A DNA stretch of 64,000 nucleotides from Mesocentrotus franciscanus (taxonomy: Eukaryota; Echinodermata; Echinoidea; Camarodonta; Strongylocentrotidae): positions 33,301,420 to 33,365,419 of the forward strand of contig CP137667.1 in NCBI GenBank assembly GCA_037976565.1, given 5' to 3'. Of this stretch, positions 54,001 through 63,480 are shown piece after piece; the first letter of the stretch is position 1, and every line of letters begins with the position of its first letter. The position numbers and the translations under genes are program-made. The notes under the pieces are model-generated. The model was not told the origin of the DNA and ran no database searches. It was given only the letters and a program-made list of their open reading frames with translations.

Positions 54001-57000
54001 GAGACTCTGCACCACGGAGTACAGCATTGCGCCTCTCTTGGATACCGGCAATAGCTGGTCCCGGATGCGCTCCAGCTGGAAGAGGGCCTGCTCCGCGGCC
54101 TCCAGACGGGCAAATACGGTCTCCTTGTGGTCGACGATTGAGGAGACGTACTCCGTGTGGGTGGTGATCTCTTGAGAGGAGACTTCACCCTCAAGGACTT
54201 GGAGGAGTTTGTCTTCAAGGAACTGGATAGGATACAGAAAAGAATGCTACTGGTATTGGTTCACTCAAACTGGTATGGAAAGACCATGCCAAATATAAGG
54301 GTAGAGGTGTTGTGGTGTAGTGGTAAAGTCATTGGACTCAAATCCCTGCCACAGTACTAGCGTTCTTACAGCAAGATATTAATCTAGATTTTAGGCTAAT
54401 AGCCATGTGGTCTAATTTCCATTTGGTCTAATCTCCAATAAGTCTACTACCCATTTGGTCTACTGTTCATTACATCAAATAACCAGTTAGTCCCATTCCC
54501 AGTTTATCTAATGCCCATTTTGTCTACTATCCATAAGGTCTAATAACGATCTGATAATTATTATTATTCATGATTAAATGAGTATTAGACCATATAGATA
54601 GCAGACGAAAGGGCATTAGACAAACTGGAAATTAGACCAACTGGATATTAAGACTAAACTAACAATAGACCAATTGGTTAGTACACCTACTGGTTATAGA
54701 CCAAATGGCACTCAACCTGCAAATCTTACCTGTAAGGTTTCTTTGTGTTGCTGAATGGCTCTTAACACCTTCTTCTTCTCCAAGTACAGCATGGGCATAA
54801 CTCTGGCGAATGCTCGGTCCAGAAGCTCTTCTCGTAGCATCTCAGGAGAGGCGTTGTAGTTGATCATGGTCGTCGCTGACGCCGTTCTGGCGCTGAAGTT
54901 GGGGTACATGTTGGTGGTGGCCATGGTGACACGGAAGTTCTCGTGACCGAGTAACCTGCGTCCGCAGTATTTGATGAGGCGAGCGTCTATGGTATTGGAA
55001 ATGTGATAAATGAATGACGAACTCAGTAATTGATGGACAGTTTGTTGACATGTATACATATCAAAATCAAGAAGACCAATGGCGGAATTTCTTATTAACT
55101 GGAAGGGATAAAGTTCTCATAACAGAGCGGTCTGCATCCACAGTATTTGATGAGAGCATTTATGGTAGTGGAAATGTAAAACAAGAATAACAAAATTGGA
55201 TATTGCAGGAAGGCTTGTTGATACCTCCTTGACACAGACCATTCACAAAATGTACCCGTTTCGGAAGGCCCATATAGAAATGCAGTATTCAACCTACTTT
55301 CTGAAACCCTTGTTTTCTCTAGAGGCTATTTCTTTTTCAAAGAATTTGGTATACATGTAGGTTTTTTTTGTGAATAACTTTTTGTCTTCTTCTTTATGAC
55401 CTCATGACACCTGCAGCCTTTGACCCTACACTTCACTGTAACAATATCATTCTTTAATGTACATACATACAATGCTATTGAGCTTAAGTTGGTAAAAAGT
55501 GCCTTCATCAATAACTTATAGCTGCATGTATATTCCTATCACAGACAAGTCCATCATACCAACACTTGATTTATCTATTGACTTATTTTCCACTATGAAA
55601 ATACAGAATGAAATGTTGCAATATAGGGATTCACCCTTTGACCTACCTCCACTACCGCCCTCTTCAGTCCCATGGTTGGCATGGTGGATGAGAGGAGCTG
55701 ACATGGAATCCACACAGTCTACACTGTTCATCATCAACAGAGGGCGTCCTCCAAGAATGGCCTTCTCTATACGCACCACCATGGATGGGTCGAACCTGAT
55801 GCAGTATGTAGATAGCAGATTGTTATTTTCTCAAATAATTTCTAAGAATTTATTTGAATTAGCGAATGCAATTCCAAAGACGGTTTCAGACTAGAATAAG
55901 CTATACAAAACATTTACTTCCTACAATTACTGTTCATGTAGAAGTTAATTCCTTTAATCATTTGAGTCTGGGTGAAAGATGTTTTAAGTCTCAAGTTATC
56001 TAATATACCACTGTCACGACACATCAATGACTAAACTAAACCATTCTAGATTACCATAAAATAGAGCTGTAAAATATAGATAAATTTAGTAATGAATTTA
56101 CTGATACTTGAATTGAAAAAAAAAAGAAGAAAAAATCCTTATATAAATTACTTTAATTTTCTCTAAAGGCAAGAGTTAGCATGTTTAAAAGTATATATTC
56201 ATAGGTGGCTTCTTGATGCAAAAAGCATCATTCATATCATCATAGAACACACAATAATGTACGCACATTTCAAGCAACACAGAACCAGAACACTCTACAT
56301 ATATAAAGACCTACCCAATCTTGTTTTCCACATGGCTATGGCAAGCATTGCAATGGAAATCAGTCAAACAAAATATATCAGATATGGAATTTTAACAATA
56401 CAATGCATTACGTACAAGCCAGCTTAGCTACAGTGTATTACAATTACTTACTTTTAATGGGCGTTTTTTAAAATAAATTTTATCTTTTTCAAGATTTTTT
56501 TAATTCTCAACTCATATATTACATAGTAGCACATGCATAGAAAATACATAAAATTAAAATAATTACAAAACACTTTCAAATATAAATAATATTAATTATA
56601 AATTTTAATCTTGATTTGGAACATATCAAATTTTGTGTGTATATTGTAAAGTACATGTATATGTAAGATTTCCAAATTAAAGGATAAAAAAATTTAAAAA
56701 ATCAATAATCTGCAAAACAATATGGGTGACTATCTTTACTGACATAGCAGAATTTCTGAAATAAATGAAAATGGAAAGTCCACATCGAGTTGGTGAATTA
56801 CATAGAAAAGTAAGCAAGCTACCTATACTATGTTTGTATAATCGGAAGTATATTGTGATATCTAATTGGAATGTATTTGTATATGTACAATTAATCAGTA
56901 ATATGCACCGTATATACAACTTTGAAAAGGATAATGGGTATAACAATATACTTTGGATAAACACACTACATGACTTGTATAAGTTGCAATCCTACCATGC

Positions 57001-60000
57001 TAATAAAATATATGGGACACTGAATTATAACCTGAAATCTAATTGAAATACAGTTCAAATCTTTCATTTTTAAAACTTCATGAAATATTTCAAACAAATA
57101 TGTCAAACTGAATCTCTATAATGCATCATGCAATATGATAAGTGCATATTGCCCACTACATTTCAAAAAGTCATAATTCATCATTGCAAAAGGCTCTATC
57201 AATGTTATAAACAGCATGCTCACGCAGTCAAAGTGCAGAATGAACTAAAAACTATCGCTTCTGTGCAGGAAGCAATTGTGTTCTAGGGTGCTAGTTATTG
57301 TAACATGTGCATGAATCAAATAAACAATAGCTTGGGGTGGGGGAAGGGGAGGAGGACAGGGAGAAGAAAAGGGGAAGGGGGACAGGGAAGAAATGAGGGG
57401 AAGAAGATGGGAGATGTAAAAGGAAGAGGAGGAAAGTGAGAAGGAAGAAGAGAAGGGAGAAGGTTAAAAAGGAGAAAGGAATGTCTTAATTTATTAACAA
57501 AAATTATGAGGGAGGGGAGTGACAGAGGAAGGACAAAGGGGAAGAGGGAAGGTGGTAAAAGAAGAGGAAGAGATGGGAAAGAGAAAGGGAGGAGGAAGGT
57601 GAGAAGGAGGAAGACAAAGGAGAAGCTTAAAAAGGAGAAAGGAATAACTCCCAATTCATTACCAAAAAAAATGTGTGCAAAAATGACATGCACAGGCACG
57701 CTTTGCAGGTCACACAAAAATGGTAAAATTGAAGAAGAAAAAAAAACTCTCTAAAATACCACGCACATGCAAACAAAACAGAATATACATCTACATAATG
57801 GAGGCCATTTATATTTTCTGTTTATGGATCTACCTTCTAAAATTATGAAAAATGTGAGTTTCCTAAAAATTCTAGAATGTGTAGATGGCATCTAAAATAA
57901 AGGAGTGCAGATGTTGGATAATCAATCGCTGATGATGTGTGGTTGCTACTGCTACCATTCATGAAGAGCGAGTTCCAATATGAATTACCACCAAGAGTTC
58001 TAATAGGCTCAATCAATTGAATTAAAAGCACGTACGGCTTGAACAACAATACTTCATTGAATGCTCATGTTAAAAGGCATACTGGAAACTACCCTGAAAC
58101 TCGGGATCATAAAATGAATGATAACTTTTGCATTAAAATTACACTACTTCAATGTCTTTTGACTGAATGAATATCTAGCATATTCTTTCCACGCAAAAAA
58201 TACAGGCACTTCAGCCAACAATGACTTTCAAGACATCAATATTTCATAATACTTCTTCAAGATTTCCAAAAACTGTGATATGTGCTACATAATTTTGCAC
58301 AATCCCATCATTCTATAAAATGTCTGTTTTGTTAAAAATTAAATGTGCTAGCGGTCAGTTGTGAGTACTATGAGATAATGAGATGCGTAAGATATGTTAG
58401 TTCATGCATTGGCATCTTTCAAGCCATAAATATTTCACAATACTTCTTTCAGAGGATTTCCTTTAAAAAATCCAAAAAGCATGCTATTTCATTGCCTAGT
58501 ATTCTTTAAATTTCTGTTTTGTTTTTGAATGAATGAATGATCTAAGCCAATGTAAGTTGTGAGTTCTACAAGAAAGTGAGATGAATCATTAAGATGTATG
58601 AGTGAGATATATTAGTTCCTGCAATGGCATGCAAAGAGATCTTACAATTCAAATGTGTCTTTAGAATACACATGGATTTGTTGATGTCTCCTATAAACAA
58701 AAACAGGACCAATGATAATTAGAGATATAATAATTCAGAAAGAAAAATTACTTAATATCAATAACATTGAAACTGATCAAGTTAAATAGAGAGATAATGA
58801 TTTATAAATAATATTAACTGAATATCAATTATTATATTGTATTTGATACTGATGATTAAAGAGCAATCCAAACTTTGTAATAAGTTCATTTGAATGAAAG
58901 CAGAAATATATGAGAAACAGAATCGTGAAAATTTGAAGTAAATCGGACAAATAATAAGAGAGTTGTAACATTTCCAACAATCCCATTAAAAGCTTCTGAT
59001 TTTCCACAAATGAAAAGAAGTTTGGAGTCTCTGAGTGGCTTCCTTTCATTTCGTTTCTTTTTCTTTTGTTTCCCTTTTTTTGGGGGTAAGGGGGAGGAGG
59101 TCAAGTTCAACTTCATATTCAATAAGTACTCAAATATTTCTTTAAAAGTCCCCTTTCTAACCCAAAGCTCTTCAACACCGTGCATACTTTGTTTGTTTAA
59201 TGCCCACTACCAACAAAACAATACACCAACACAACATCAAATATGTAACTCAAATTATATGCACCCCGTAACCAGCACAATCCCAAATCCAAATCTTTTC
59301 AAGTTGGAAAAGTACATTCATGAAGAAAAAAAATATATTTGTGAATTCTGAAACTTACCATCTAGTGAAGAGAGTGACAAATGGAGCAGGGAAAAGATGG
59401 GACATGCATGAACAAGATAAAGGAAGAAAACACAAATGAAGCGCTATGACAACTGTTTATATATAAATTGGTTGTTGGATACAAGAACTAAGTTTCTAAA
59501 TTTGTTCTCTAACAAGACAGGCTATGGATAACAAAATGTGTCTTGGTTTCAAAACATTGTGTGGAGAGCAGTGTAGTCTATGCATCAAAATGATACTTTC
59601 AAAATATTTAAATGTGCATAGACCTAATTCTACAGTCTAACTACAAGTACTTTCCTTCTTCAACTTTGTTTTCTTTCTATCTACAAGGTAACTTAATTGC
59701 TTCTCTCTTTCTACAAGGTAATTTGCTTCTCTCCATCTACATGGCAATTTTGCTTGTCTACAAGAAACTCTCCAACTTCCTCTACAAAAGTTAAAAACAC
59801 ATGGGGATCTATGCATTTTGCTACAGGGTCTAGAGAGACGAAAAATACTGAAGTGCAATCCTCTGCATTCAGGATGCACATCTACATTTGTCTATACAAT
59901 ACAATCTTATGGGGAGCAAATAATTGCATTACAAACCTAGTGGGCAGCTCTTTTGGCAATACAGCACAAATACTAAAACTATCAAAGAAAATTTAATTAT

Positions 60001-63000
60001 ACTAAATATTACACAGACTATGGCATACAGTATTGCTTGCAGTAAAGTAGACACCCTAACTCCAAAGTCTATGGAATAATACATGCAGTCACATGAGACA
60101 CAGTTAAAGAGTGTATACTTTATTCCAAGCAATACTGTATCCTGTACTATTATGTATTTTGGAAAGTGCGAGGCGAGCAATTTGATGAGAGAATAATGAT
60201 ATTGATTTACTCACCTTGTTTGCATATCAATGTTGACGAGTCTATCCTGGTAGATCATTCTTCGTAACCAACGCACGCCTTCCATGTCGGGGTCAATCAG
60301 GTACGGAGGTCGTTGCCATGACGACTTCTGGATGGCAAGGTTCTCCATCTGTCTCAAGCTCAGTCCTAAATAAGAAAAAGAAGACATTTTAAAGCCCCAC
60401 TCCACTACTTGTAGCTACTTGCTCCCTCTATATAGCAAACAATGCCTAAGCGGTGCCCGTTGGTCCCCCATGATCCCCTTTTTCTTATGTTAATTGAGAG
60501 CTGAGTTGATGAGATAACCACCTGTCAGTGACCACACTGGGAGGTCTAATCCCTCCTGGCCAAACAAGTGCAGACAGGCTTTAACTAATTGTGTTAAAAG
60601 GAATCAAGGTACTAGTACATCTACAAAAATGTACATGTACATGTATGTCTGTGTGCCATTCTTCTAGTACATGTATGTACATGTATTGTAATCAATATCA
60701 TAATGCCAATGCAATGCAATGGTAAAATGATATACAAATGTAGCTATATGCTAGATACATGTAGATGTACATGTAGCTACCACTAATGGCTACATGATAA
60801 ATAAATATTGCTAATAATCCATTACATTACACAATTTGCAATCTTCCTCAAAAGGACCACCAAAAAACCACCAAAATACCACAAAATACAAACAGCAACT
60901 GAGATGGTTACACTCTGCGTTTGAAACTACATTCTATTTCAGTACTGACGTTTCATGATCTCAGGTAGATCAGAAAGTACCCAAACTTGGCTTTGCTTCT
61001 CCAGCCAATCATAAACTTCTTTCCATCTAGTAGTTTGACCAGAAACTGCATTCAAATCTGCACATGTACATGTATACGATATAGACTATTACAACTACCA
61101 GATCTATGGTAGATGGGAAAACAGCCCAAACACCAAATGTAAACCTACACACATTCTATTTTTTTTCTCCATTTGTGACAACTTTCATAAACTAGCAGTT
61201 TACACATGGCCTGAAATGATCACAAACAACATTGCAGTTGATACTGTCACAATAACACCACAAGATCCAAGGTAGATGTGAACACAGCCAAAATAATCTC
61301 TTCAAACAGTTATTTGTGTACCGGTACATGTGAACACAAGCCCCAGAAAGTGAACAGACTTTCCTTTGGTTCACACTGCTCTTCAACAAGAAGCTGAACT
61401 AGAAGACTTAACTATTCACAAACAGCATGTACACTGTCAGATTAACCCTGCCAAATCTCATTTAGATGTGAACACAGCTCTAAAATTGTATACAAACGAA
61501 CCTTGGATTCCTGAGCTATGTTCACACTTTTCAGTGAAGGATTACAAACTGTATTGAAATCTATACTCTCTTAATAACTGCAACAGATCTTTAAGATATG
61601 AACACAGCCCATAGAATGTATTCAGACTTACCTTTGGTTCCCCAATCGTGTACACACTTCTCTCCCACCAGCAGTTTGATGAGCGACTGGACGTAGCGTT
61701 GGTACTCTGCGCTCCCTATCTGAGGGAATGCATCTACATCATAAGCATGCTGGCTTTCTGCGATCTCACTGAGGGCTGTGAAGCCTCGCGGGGGATCCTC
61801 GGCCGCTGGTGCTGCAGGTTGCTCATTACGTGGTGTGTCTTGGCCCTCTGTAAGAGGAAAAAAAGCATAATGAATACCAAGTATGCAGAATGGATGTGGT
61901 CCCTTTTCTTCACCGAGCATGAAAACATTGGGATGAATAAGATGCCTTGGCTGATAAGAGAGAAAAATTAACATACTGAAGTGGTAAAACTCTTGGTTGC
62001 ATTACCCCTTGCTCTCCAAGTTTTAATTTCATTTCTTCCTCCCTTTCATTTCAATCTATTTGATTTTCCTACATGTTTTCTTTTCTTTAATGTCTTGTTC
62101 TTTCGATCATCGGTAGATCTTGGCTTTAGTTAAAGGTGACAATTTTTATAAACCACATGTATACTGCCTGTAATCGTGTACTGTACCTTGTGTCTGAGAT
62201 AGTAAGGCATTCATCTCCTCTTCTTTTTCCTTCATCTCTTGACTCTTCCCATCATGCTCTCCTCCTTCATCCCCTCCTTCCACTTCCTTCTTCTCTCCAT
62301 CCTCTTCTCCTGTCTTTCCTTCATTCTCCGTCTGTCCTTCATTCTCTGTCTCTCCTTCGTTCACCGGTGTTTTGCTGTCATCTTCTTGGCGTTGCGCTGG
62401 AGTTCCTTCGCTGTCTCGCTGGCCAAAGTCTAATGGTGGGAGGGCGCTACCCATTCCGGTGTTGGCACGGGTCTTGGGGGATGTATGGATTGCCCATTCA
62501 ACAATCCAACCTATGCAACACAAGATGCGAACCCCATATAAATTTATCATCAAAAGCATACAATATAAACATGCACATGTACATTCCTCAGCACTAATAC
62601 TCAACAGAGAAAGCTACTAAGAACTGAGATTTTTATTTCTGAAAAACAAAAGGGTCCTCTGTAATTAATATGCCAATCACTCTCTTGTATCACAGAAAAA
62701 TGCTAATTCCAGGGCACCATTGAATAAACCCAAAATTGATGGTAACTTTGCAATTAATGGTAACTTCCATGAAAACCTTGATTTGATTGGCTGTTGAGTG
62801 ATGTTGCCATGGTAGTTTGACATTGACATTGACGGCAAAATTACCATCAATGATAAGTTTTATGCAACCGGGTCCTGTTAGTCCAATAAAAACAAGCTGA
62901 AAATTTGCATACAGGGGCAATAAGTGACTATTCTCATGCATTAAAAATATTAAAAAAAACAATAAGCCACTTTTATCCTAAGTACTACTTTCAATTCTGC

Positions 63001-63480
63001 TGAATAATGGTACATTTCTAGAACAAGATATAAATTACTAGATTTGTATTAATTAGTATTGGTGTAGATTTGTATTAATTAGTATTAGGGTATATTTTGA
63101 TGGGGTGCCCGGCCCTTCGAAAATTGCCACTATGTCAAATAGATTCTACTTCGAATTTTCGTTGTACGTGTTTCACATAAATACTGCTTCTTCCTCTGAA
63201 CATTTACACACCAGTTTTAATCTTCGGCAGAAGGTTAGAATGTAATGAAAATATCCTCACCTTTCATAGGATCTATGGCATCAATGACGAGAGGAACACC
63301 TCTCTCTTGAAGACACAGTGGCCAATGGACCGTTAGGACGGATCGGCGGAACTTGGGGTCGTAGGGTCCCAGGTAGGTCGTGAAGGCCCCTGCCATGGCA
63401 ATTGCACCGGAGATGGCAAACTCTCGCTGGGGGAGGGACTGGCAGATCTGGATGCAATGCTGATGCTCCATTGCCAGGAT
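28562..63480 (-). CDS. DNHD1: Divergent dynein heavy chain, C-terminal 2,060 residues (DNHD1-like), partial
   Basis: Twenty-three minus-strand exons join in phase: 63480-63261, 62510-62187, 61847-61632, 60365-60215, 55795-55647, 54986-54730, 54222-53887, 53176-53035, 52495-52312, 51695-51586, 39658-39428, 38824-38499, 38030-37850, 37336-37124, 36611-36334, 35774-35521, 34923-34632, 33990-33789, 33242-33040, 32702-32563, 32037-31830, 31046-30962 and 30042-28562. Dynein landmarks in order are AFTTYLGPYDPKFR at the start of AAA5, RPPYLIDPD, the PVSKRGAMLYSVVQ region, WEEWYQSSEPE, LLRLLRPDRFP opening AAA6, WLVIEDLHLAS, WLTSEPSDRLP, and the C-terminal domain with VVYGNMLTDPWDY, WMGGLVNPTAV and WTMAGTALIL. 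Motor, stalk and tail exons lie beyond 64000. The sequence departs from axonemal consensus at many positions and carries disordered insertions, so DNHD1 fits best (inference); another divergent heavy chain is possible. No frameshift was found. Confidence 0.85.
30208..30268. repeat. Short hairpin repeat, family C, copy 2
   Basis: AGCCTGAAAGGCATTAACTC ... GAGTTAATGTCCTTCAGGCT, in the last dynein intron. Confidence 0.75.
30456..30755. repeat. Palindromic MITE, family A, copy 3
   Basis: TCAGGGGGGTGTTTCACAAAG ... CTTTGTGAAACACTCCCCTGA, with arms containing CTATGGCAGGCCGTTCATGC. In the dynein intron before the tail exon. Confidence 0.9.
31634..31772. repeat. MITE, family D, copy 1
   Basis: ATGGTAACTTCCATGGAAACC and TTGATTGGCT-type core, ending AAGTCTTATGCAACAGGGCCC. 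Copies at 32816-32930 and 62700-62876. A weak inverted terminus ATGGTAA...TTACCAT is visible. Confidence 0.7.
32816..32930. repeat. MITE, family D, copy 2 (truncated)
   Basis: ACTGGTATTTTTCATGGAAACCTTGATTTGATTGG-like core then GCAAAGCTACCATCAATCA. It lacks the terminal CAACAGGG part. Confidence 0.6.
33258..33545 (-). repeat. tRNA-derived SINE, near full length
   Basis: On the minus strand it starts with tRNA-like sequence containing the B box GGTTCGAGTCCCG (33485-33500), runs through TGTCCTTTGGCAAGACATTAA and CCATTTACTTCTCC-complement text, and ends in TATATAAATGG-like sequence. Lies in a dynein intron. Confidence 0.7.
34045..34262 (-). repeat. tRNA-derived SINE, diverged copy
   Basis: Same layout as 33258-33545: a tRNA-like head (GGTGTTGTGGCCGGTGTTG on minus), a degenerate B box near GGTTGAAGATTTGAATCCC and a body with GGTACTCATTTAAACTTGGG-type text. 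Confidence 0.6.
38222..38285. repeat. Short hairpin repeat, family C, copy 3
   Basis: AGGTGCATTAACTCC ... AAGTTAATGCCCACC, in a dynein intron. Confidence 0.6.
39895..39940. repeat. ATC microsatellite
   Basis: ATCATCATCATC run in the large dynein intron; a similar imperfect run is at 38885-38995. Confidence 0.85.
40560..41090. repeat. A-rich tandem array, about 200-bp unit, 3 copies
   Basis: TTTTCTCACTATTTCNTCTC and GGTTATATGTTTTGGAACGCTT recur at about 200-bp spacing (40611, 40811, 41012). Confidence 0.8.
41091..43300. other. Non-coding part of the large dynein intron
   Basis: Apart from a MITE at 42118-42242 and a dispersed repeat around 42600-42970 containing GACTCCTRCCAAGTT twice, I see no gene. 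Short open frames lack splice or domain support. Confidence 0.5.
42118..42242. repeat. 125-bp MITE, family E, copy 1
   Basis: TACAGTCAACTCTGACTTATGC ... CTTAGGCAGAGTTGACTGTA with a TA at both ends: a Tc1/mariner-pogo style palindrome. A degraded relative is at 46975-47151. Confidence 0.85.
43301..43440 (-). pseudogene. Candidate second exon of the nested minus gene, with indels
   Basis: Reading leftward, fragments VTLDNVKRM and then FEQRSSAGGRRMRIDGWEAY continue into DEAKKKWYSVDLLERPRT and a GTAAGT donor. The two halves are in different frames, and the acceptor side seems to lack one base, so at least two small indels are needed for one frame. Alternatively it starts at its own ATG (MRIDGWEAY) as an alternative first exon; its phase 1 would splice in frame into the dynein exon at 39658. 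Confidence 0.35.
43990..44592. repeat. 600-bp fold-back palindrome
   Basis: The left end GGCGCTAGTGTACTTCCGTA is mirrored at 44560-44590 (GGATACGAAAGTACACTAACG). Arms of about 250 bp run inward to ACTTTCTCACGGGATTCACG / CGTGAATCCCGTGAGAAAGT. The loop contains TAC-TGCACTAC repeats. It lies between the two candidate exons of the nested minus gene. Confidence 0.85.
44816..44888 (-). CDS. Candidate first exon of an unidentified nested gene (minus)
   Basis: An ATG near 44884 opens a short frame beginning MSAVVIRSRASKKPARYSDD and running to a strong donor (AAG|GTGAGT) at 44816. The basic, Arg/Lys-rich start resembles a nuclear protein. It lies inside the 12-kb dynein intron, in front of a second coding-like exon at 43.3 kb. 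I do not recognise the family. Confidence 0.4.
45373..45480 (+). CDS. Candidate first exon of an unidentified nested gene (plus)
   Basis: An ATG opens 36 codons beginning MKDLNELADISNIPRKMKPE, rich in Lys/Arg, and ends at AAG|GTGAGT. It is divergent from the minus exon at 44.9 kb, about 0.5 kb away. A GC-rich palindromic word resembling an NRF1 site (TGCGCATGCG) sits near 45033 between them, suggesting a two-way promoter (inference). Family unknown. Confidence 0.4.
46480..46790 (+). pseudogene. Candidate second exon of the nested plus gene, broken
   Basis: It follows an AG acceptor in phase 0 with VNGQPLYAFIHHIAFEKQQS, then changes frame to DIDDIFHAFYEDSNKERQDA and LARTQ-stop, then changes again to AVAINIEEKNPAATAMHG and TYLETVKEFYAA. 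Each piece looks like folded protein, so one gain and one loss of a base have broken a real coding exon. No recognised domain. Confidence 0.4.
46975..47151. repeat. MITE, family E, copy 2 (degraded)
   Basis: TTTCAACTCTTCCTAAATCG ... GACTTAGGCAGAGTTAACTA with TTTGCATAAGTCGAA inside, related to 42118-42242. Confidence 0.65.
47160..48390. other. Non-coding part of the large dynein intron
   Basis: No coding exon, repeat family or structured RNA recognised. Confidence 0.4.
48400..49310. repeat. A-rich tandem array, about 84-bp unit
   Basis: GTGCAAAAAATAGCAGGAAA recurs at about 48690, 48771, 48856, 48940 and 49023, with AGGTTAACTTTATGTTATGT in each unit; edges degrade into AATAG-rich sequence. 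Confidence 0.85.
49696..49808. repeat. MITE, family F, copy 1
   Basis: TACAGTATTGCTTGTAATATAGACACCC ends mirrored as CAAGCAATACTGTA; TA at both ends suggests Tc1/mariner style. Second copy at 60026-60139. Confidence 0.85.
49810..51580. other. Non-coding part of the large dynein intron
   Basis: No gene seen. A G/A-rich purine tract occupies about 51330-51580. A short copy of the exon donor text (ATCCTACCTTGTAGGA) at 51214-51230 matches 51579-51595. Confidence 0.5.
52131..52290. repeat. MITE related to the 21319 insertion
   Basis: GGCCCTGTATTATAAACAGTT ... CAATCGCAACTCTTTCCAAGACAGGG, with GATCACAACC-type text inside; same family as 21319-21479 but diverged. Confidence 0.6.
52790..53000. repeat. 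CT-rich microsatellite with a partial exon copy
   Basis: (CT)n and CCATGTCTTTCTCT repeats. Within it, 52858-52925 (CACCTCACAATCACCA ... TTACCTGCTCCAG...CCCCTCTCCTC) repeats the dynein exon donor edge at 52995-53065. Open frames here are low complexity. Confidence 0.75.
53340..53623. repeat. Palindromic MITE, family A, copy 4
   Basis: CTGGGGAGTGTTTCACAAAG ... CTTTGTGAAACACCCCCCAG, with the CTATGGGCAGGCCGTTCA arm. Confidence 0.9.
54300..54365 (+). repeat. tRNA-SINE head fragment
   Basis: GGTGTTGTGGTGTAGTGGTA looks like a tRNA A-box region, followed by ACTCAAATCCC; truncated after about 60 bp. Confidence 0.45.
54385..54712. repeat. Mirror-arranged GGTCTAAT minisatellite
   Basis: Left half: repeated CATTTGGTCTAAT/CTACT units of about 20-25 bp. 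Right half: the same word complemented (ATTAGACCAACTGG, ATAGACCAAATGG). The halves meet near 54570, so the whole array can fold back. Confidence 0.75.
55095..55240 (-). repeat. Partial copy of a dynein exon acceptor edge
   Basis: On the minus strand the copy reads TTINALIKYCGCRPLCYENF against the true exon start (54986) DARLIKYCGRRLLGHENF; intron text before it (GGAAATGT, TTGTTGA) is copied as well. Offset about 170 bp. Confidence 0.75.
55900..57310. other. Dynein intron sequence
   Basis: A+T-rich, no exon or clear repeat family recognised. Confidence 0.4.
57320..57650. repeat. Purine-rich (GGAAGA) tract with internal duplication
   Basis: GGAGAAAGGAATRWC...AATTYATTAMCAAAAA occurs at about 57470 and 57635, giving a 165-bp duplication within a G/A-only stretch. 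Open frames are low complexity. Confidence 0.8.
57700..60020. other. Dynein intron sequence
   Basis: No coding exon supported. Weak local duplications such as CAAGCCATAAATATTTCACAATACTTCTT near 58200 and 58425. Confidence 0.4.
60026..60139. repeat. MITE, family F, copy 2
   Basis: TACAGTATTGCTTGCAGTAAAG ... TTCCAAGCAATACTGTA, TA at both ends. Confidence 0.85.
60393..60590. repeat. Dispersed repeat, family B, copy 2
   Basis: TTAAAGCCCCACTCCACTAC ... AAGTGCAGACAGGCTTTAA: complement of 20550-20725, about 190 bp, in a dynein intron. Confidence 0.8.
61070..61660 (-). repeat. Tandem array seeded by a dynein exon donor edge
   Basis: The words AGATRTGAACACAGCY and CTTWCCTTTGGTTC...TTCACACTTCT recur at about 130-bp spacing (about 61334, 61466, 61596; weaker near 61110 and 61275). 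The last unit overlaps the true donor at 61632 and the exon end up to about 61680. Confidence 0.65.
62187..62510 (-). CDS. DNHD1: Dynein exon with acidic insertion in AAA5
   Basis: This exon begins GWIVEWAIHTSP, continues to about DFGQRDSEGTPA, then adds a Glu/Lys/Gly-rich segment with repeats of the form ENEG/TENEGQ and ends LLSQTQG. Phase 1 at both ends lets it join 63261 and 61847. Canonical dyneins have a short ordered segment at this position. The acidic stretch looks like a disordered insertion. Confidence 0.75.
62700..62876. repeat. MITE, family D, copy 3
   Basis: GGGCACCATTGAATAAACCC ... GATAAGTTTTATGCAACCGGGTCC, with ATGGTAACTTCCATG and GTTGCCATGGTAG inside. Confidence 0.7.

Noticed and set aside
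57316..57754. Open frames in the purine tract
   Set aside because: Composition artefact with an internal duplication, no homology.
60600..60800. Clustered TACATGTA palindromes
   Set aside because: A very common word in this type of genome; no arrangement suggesting an operator or element.
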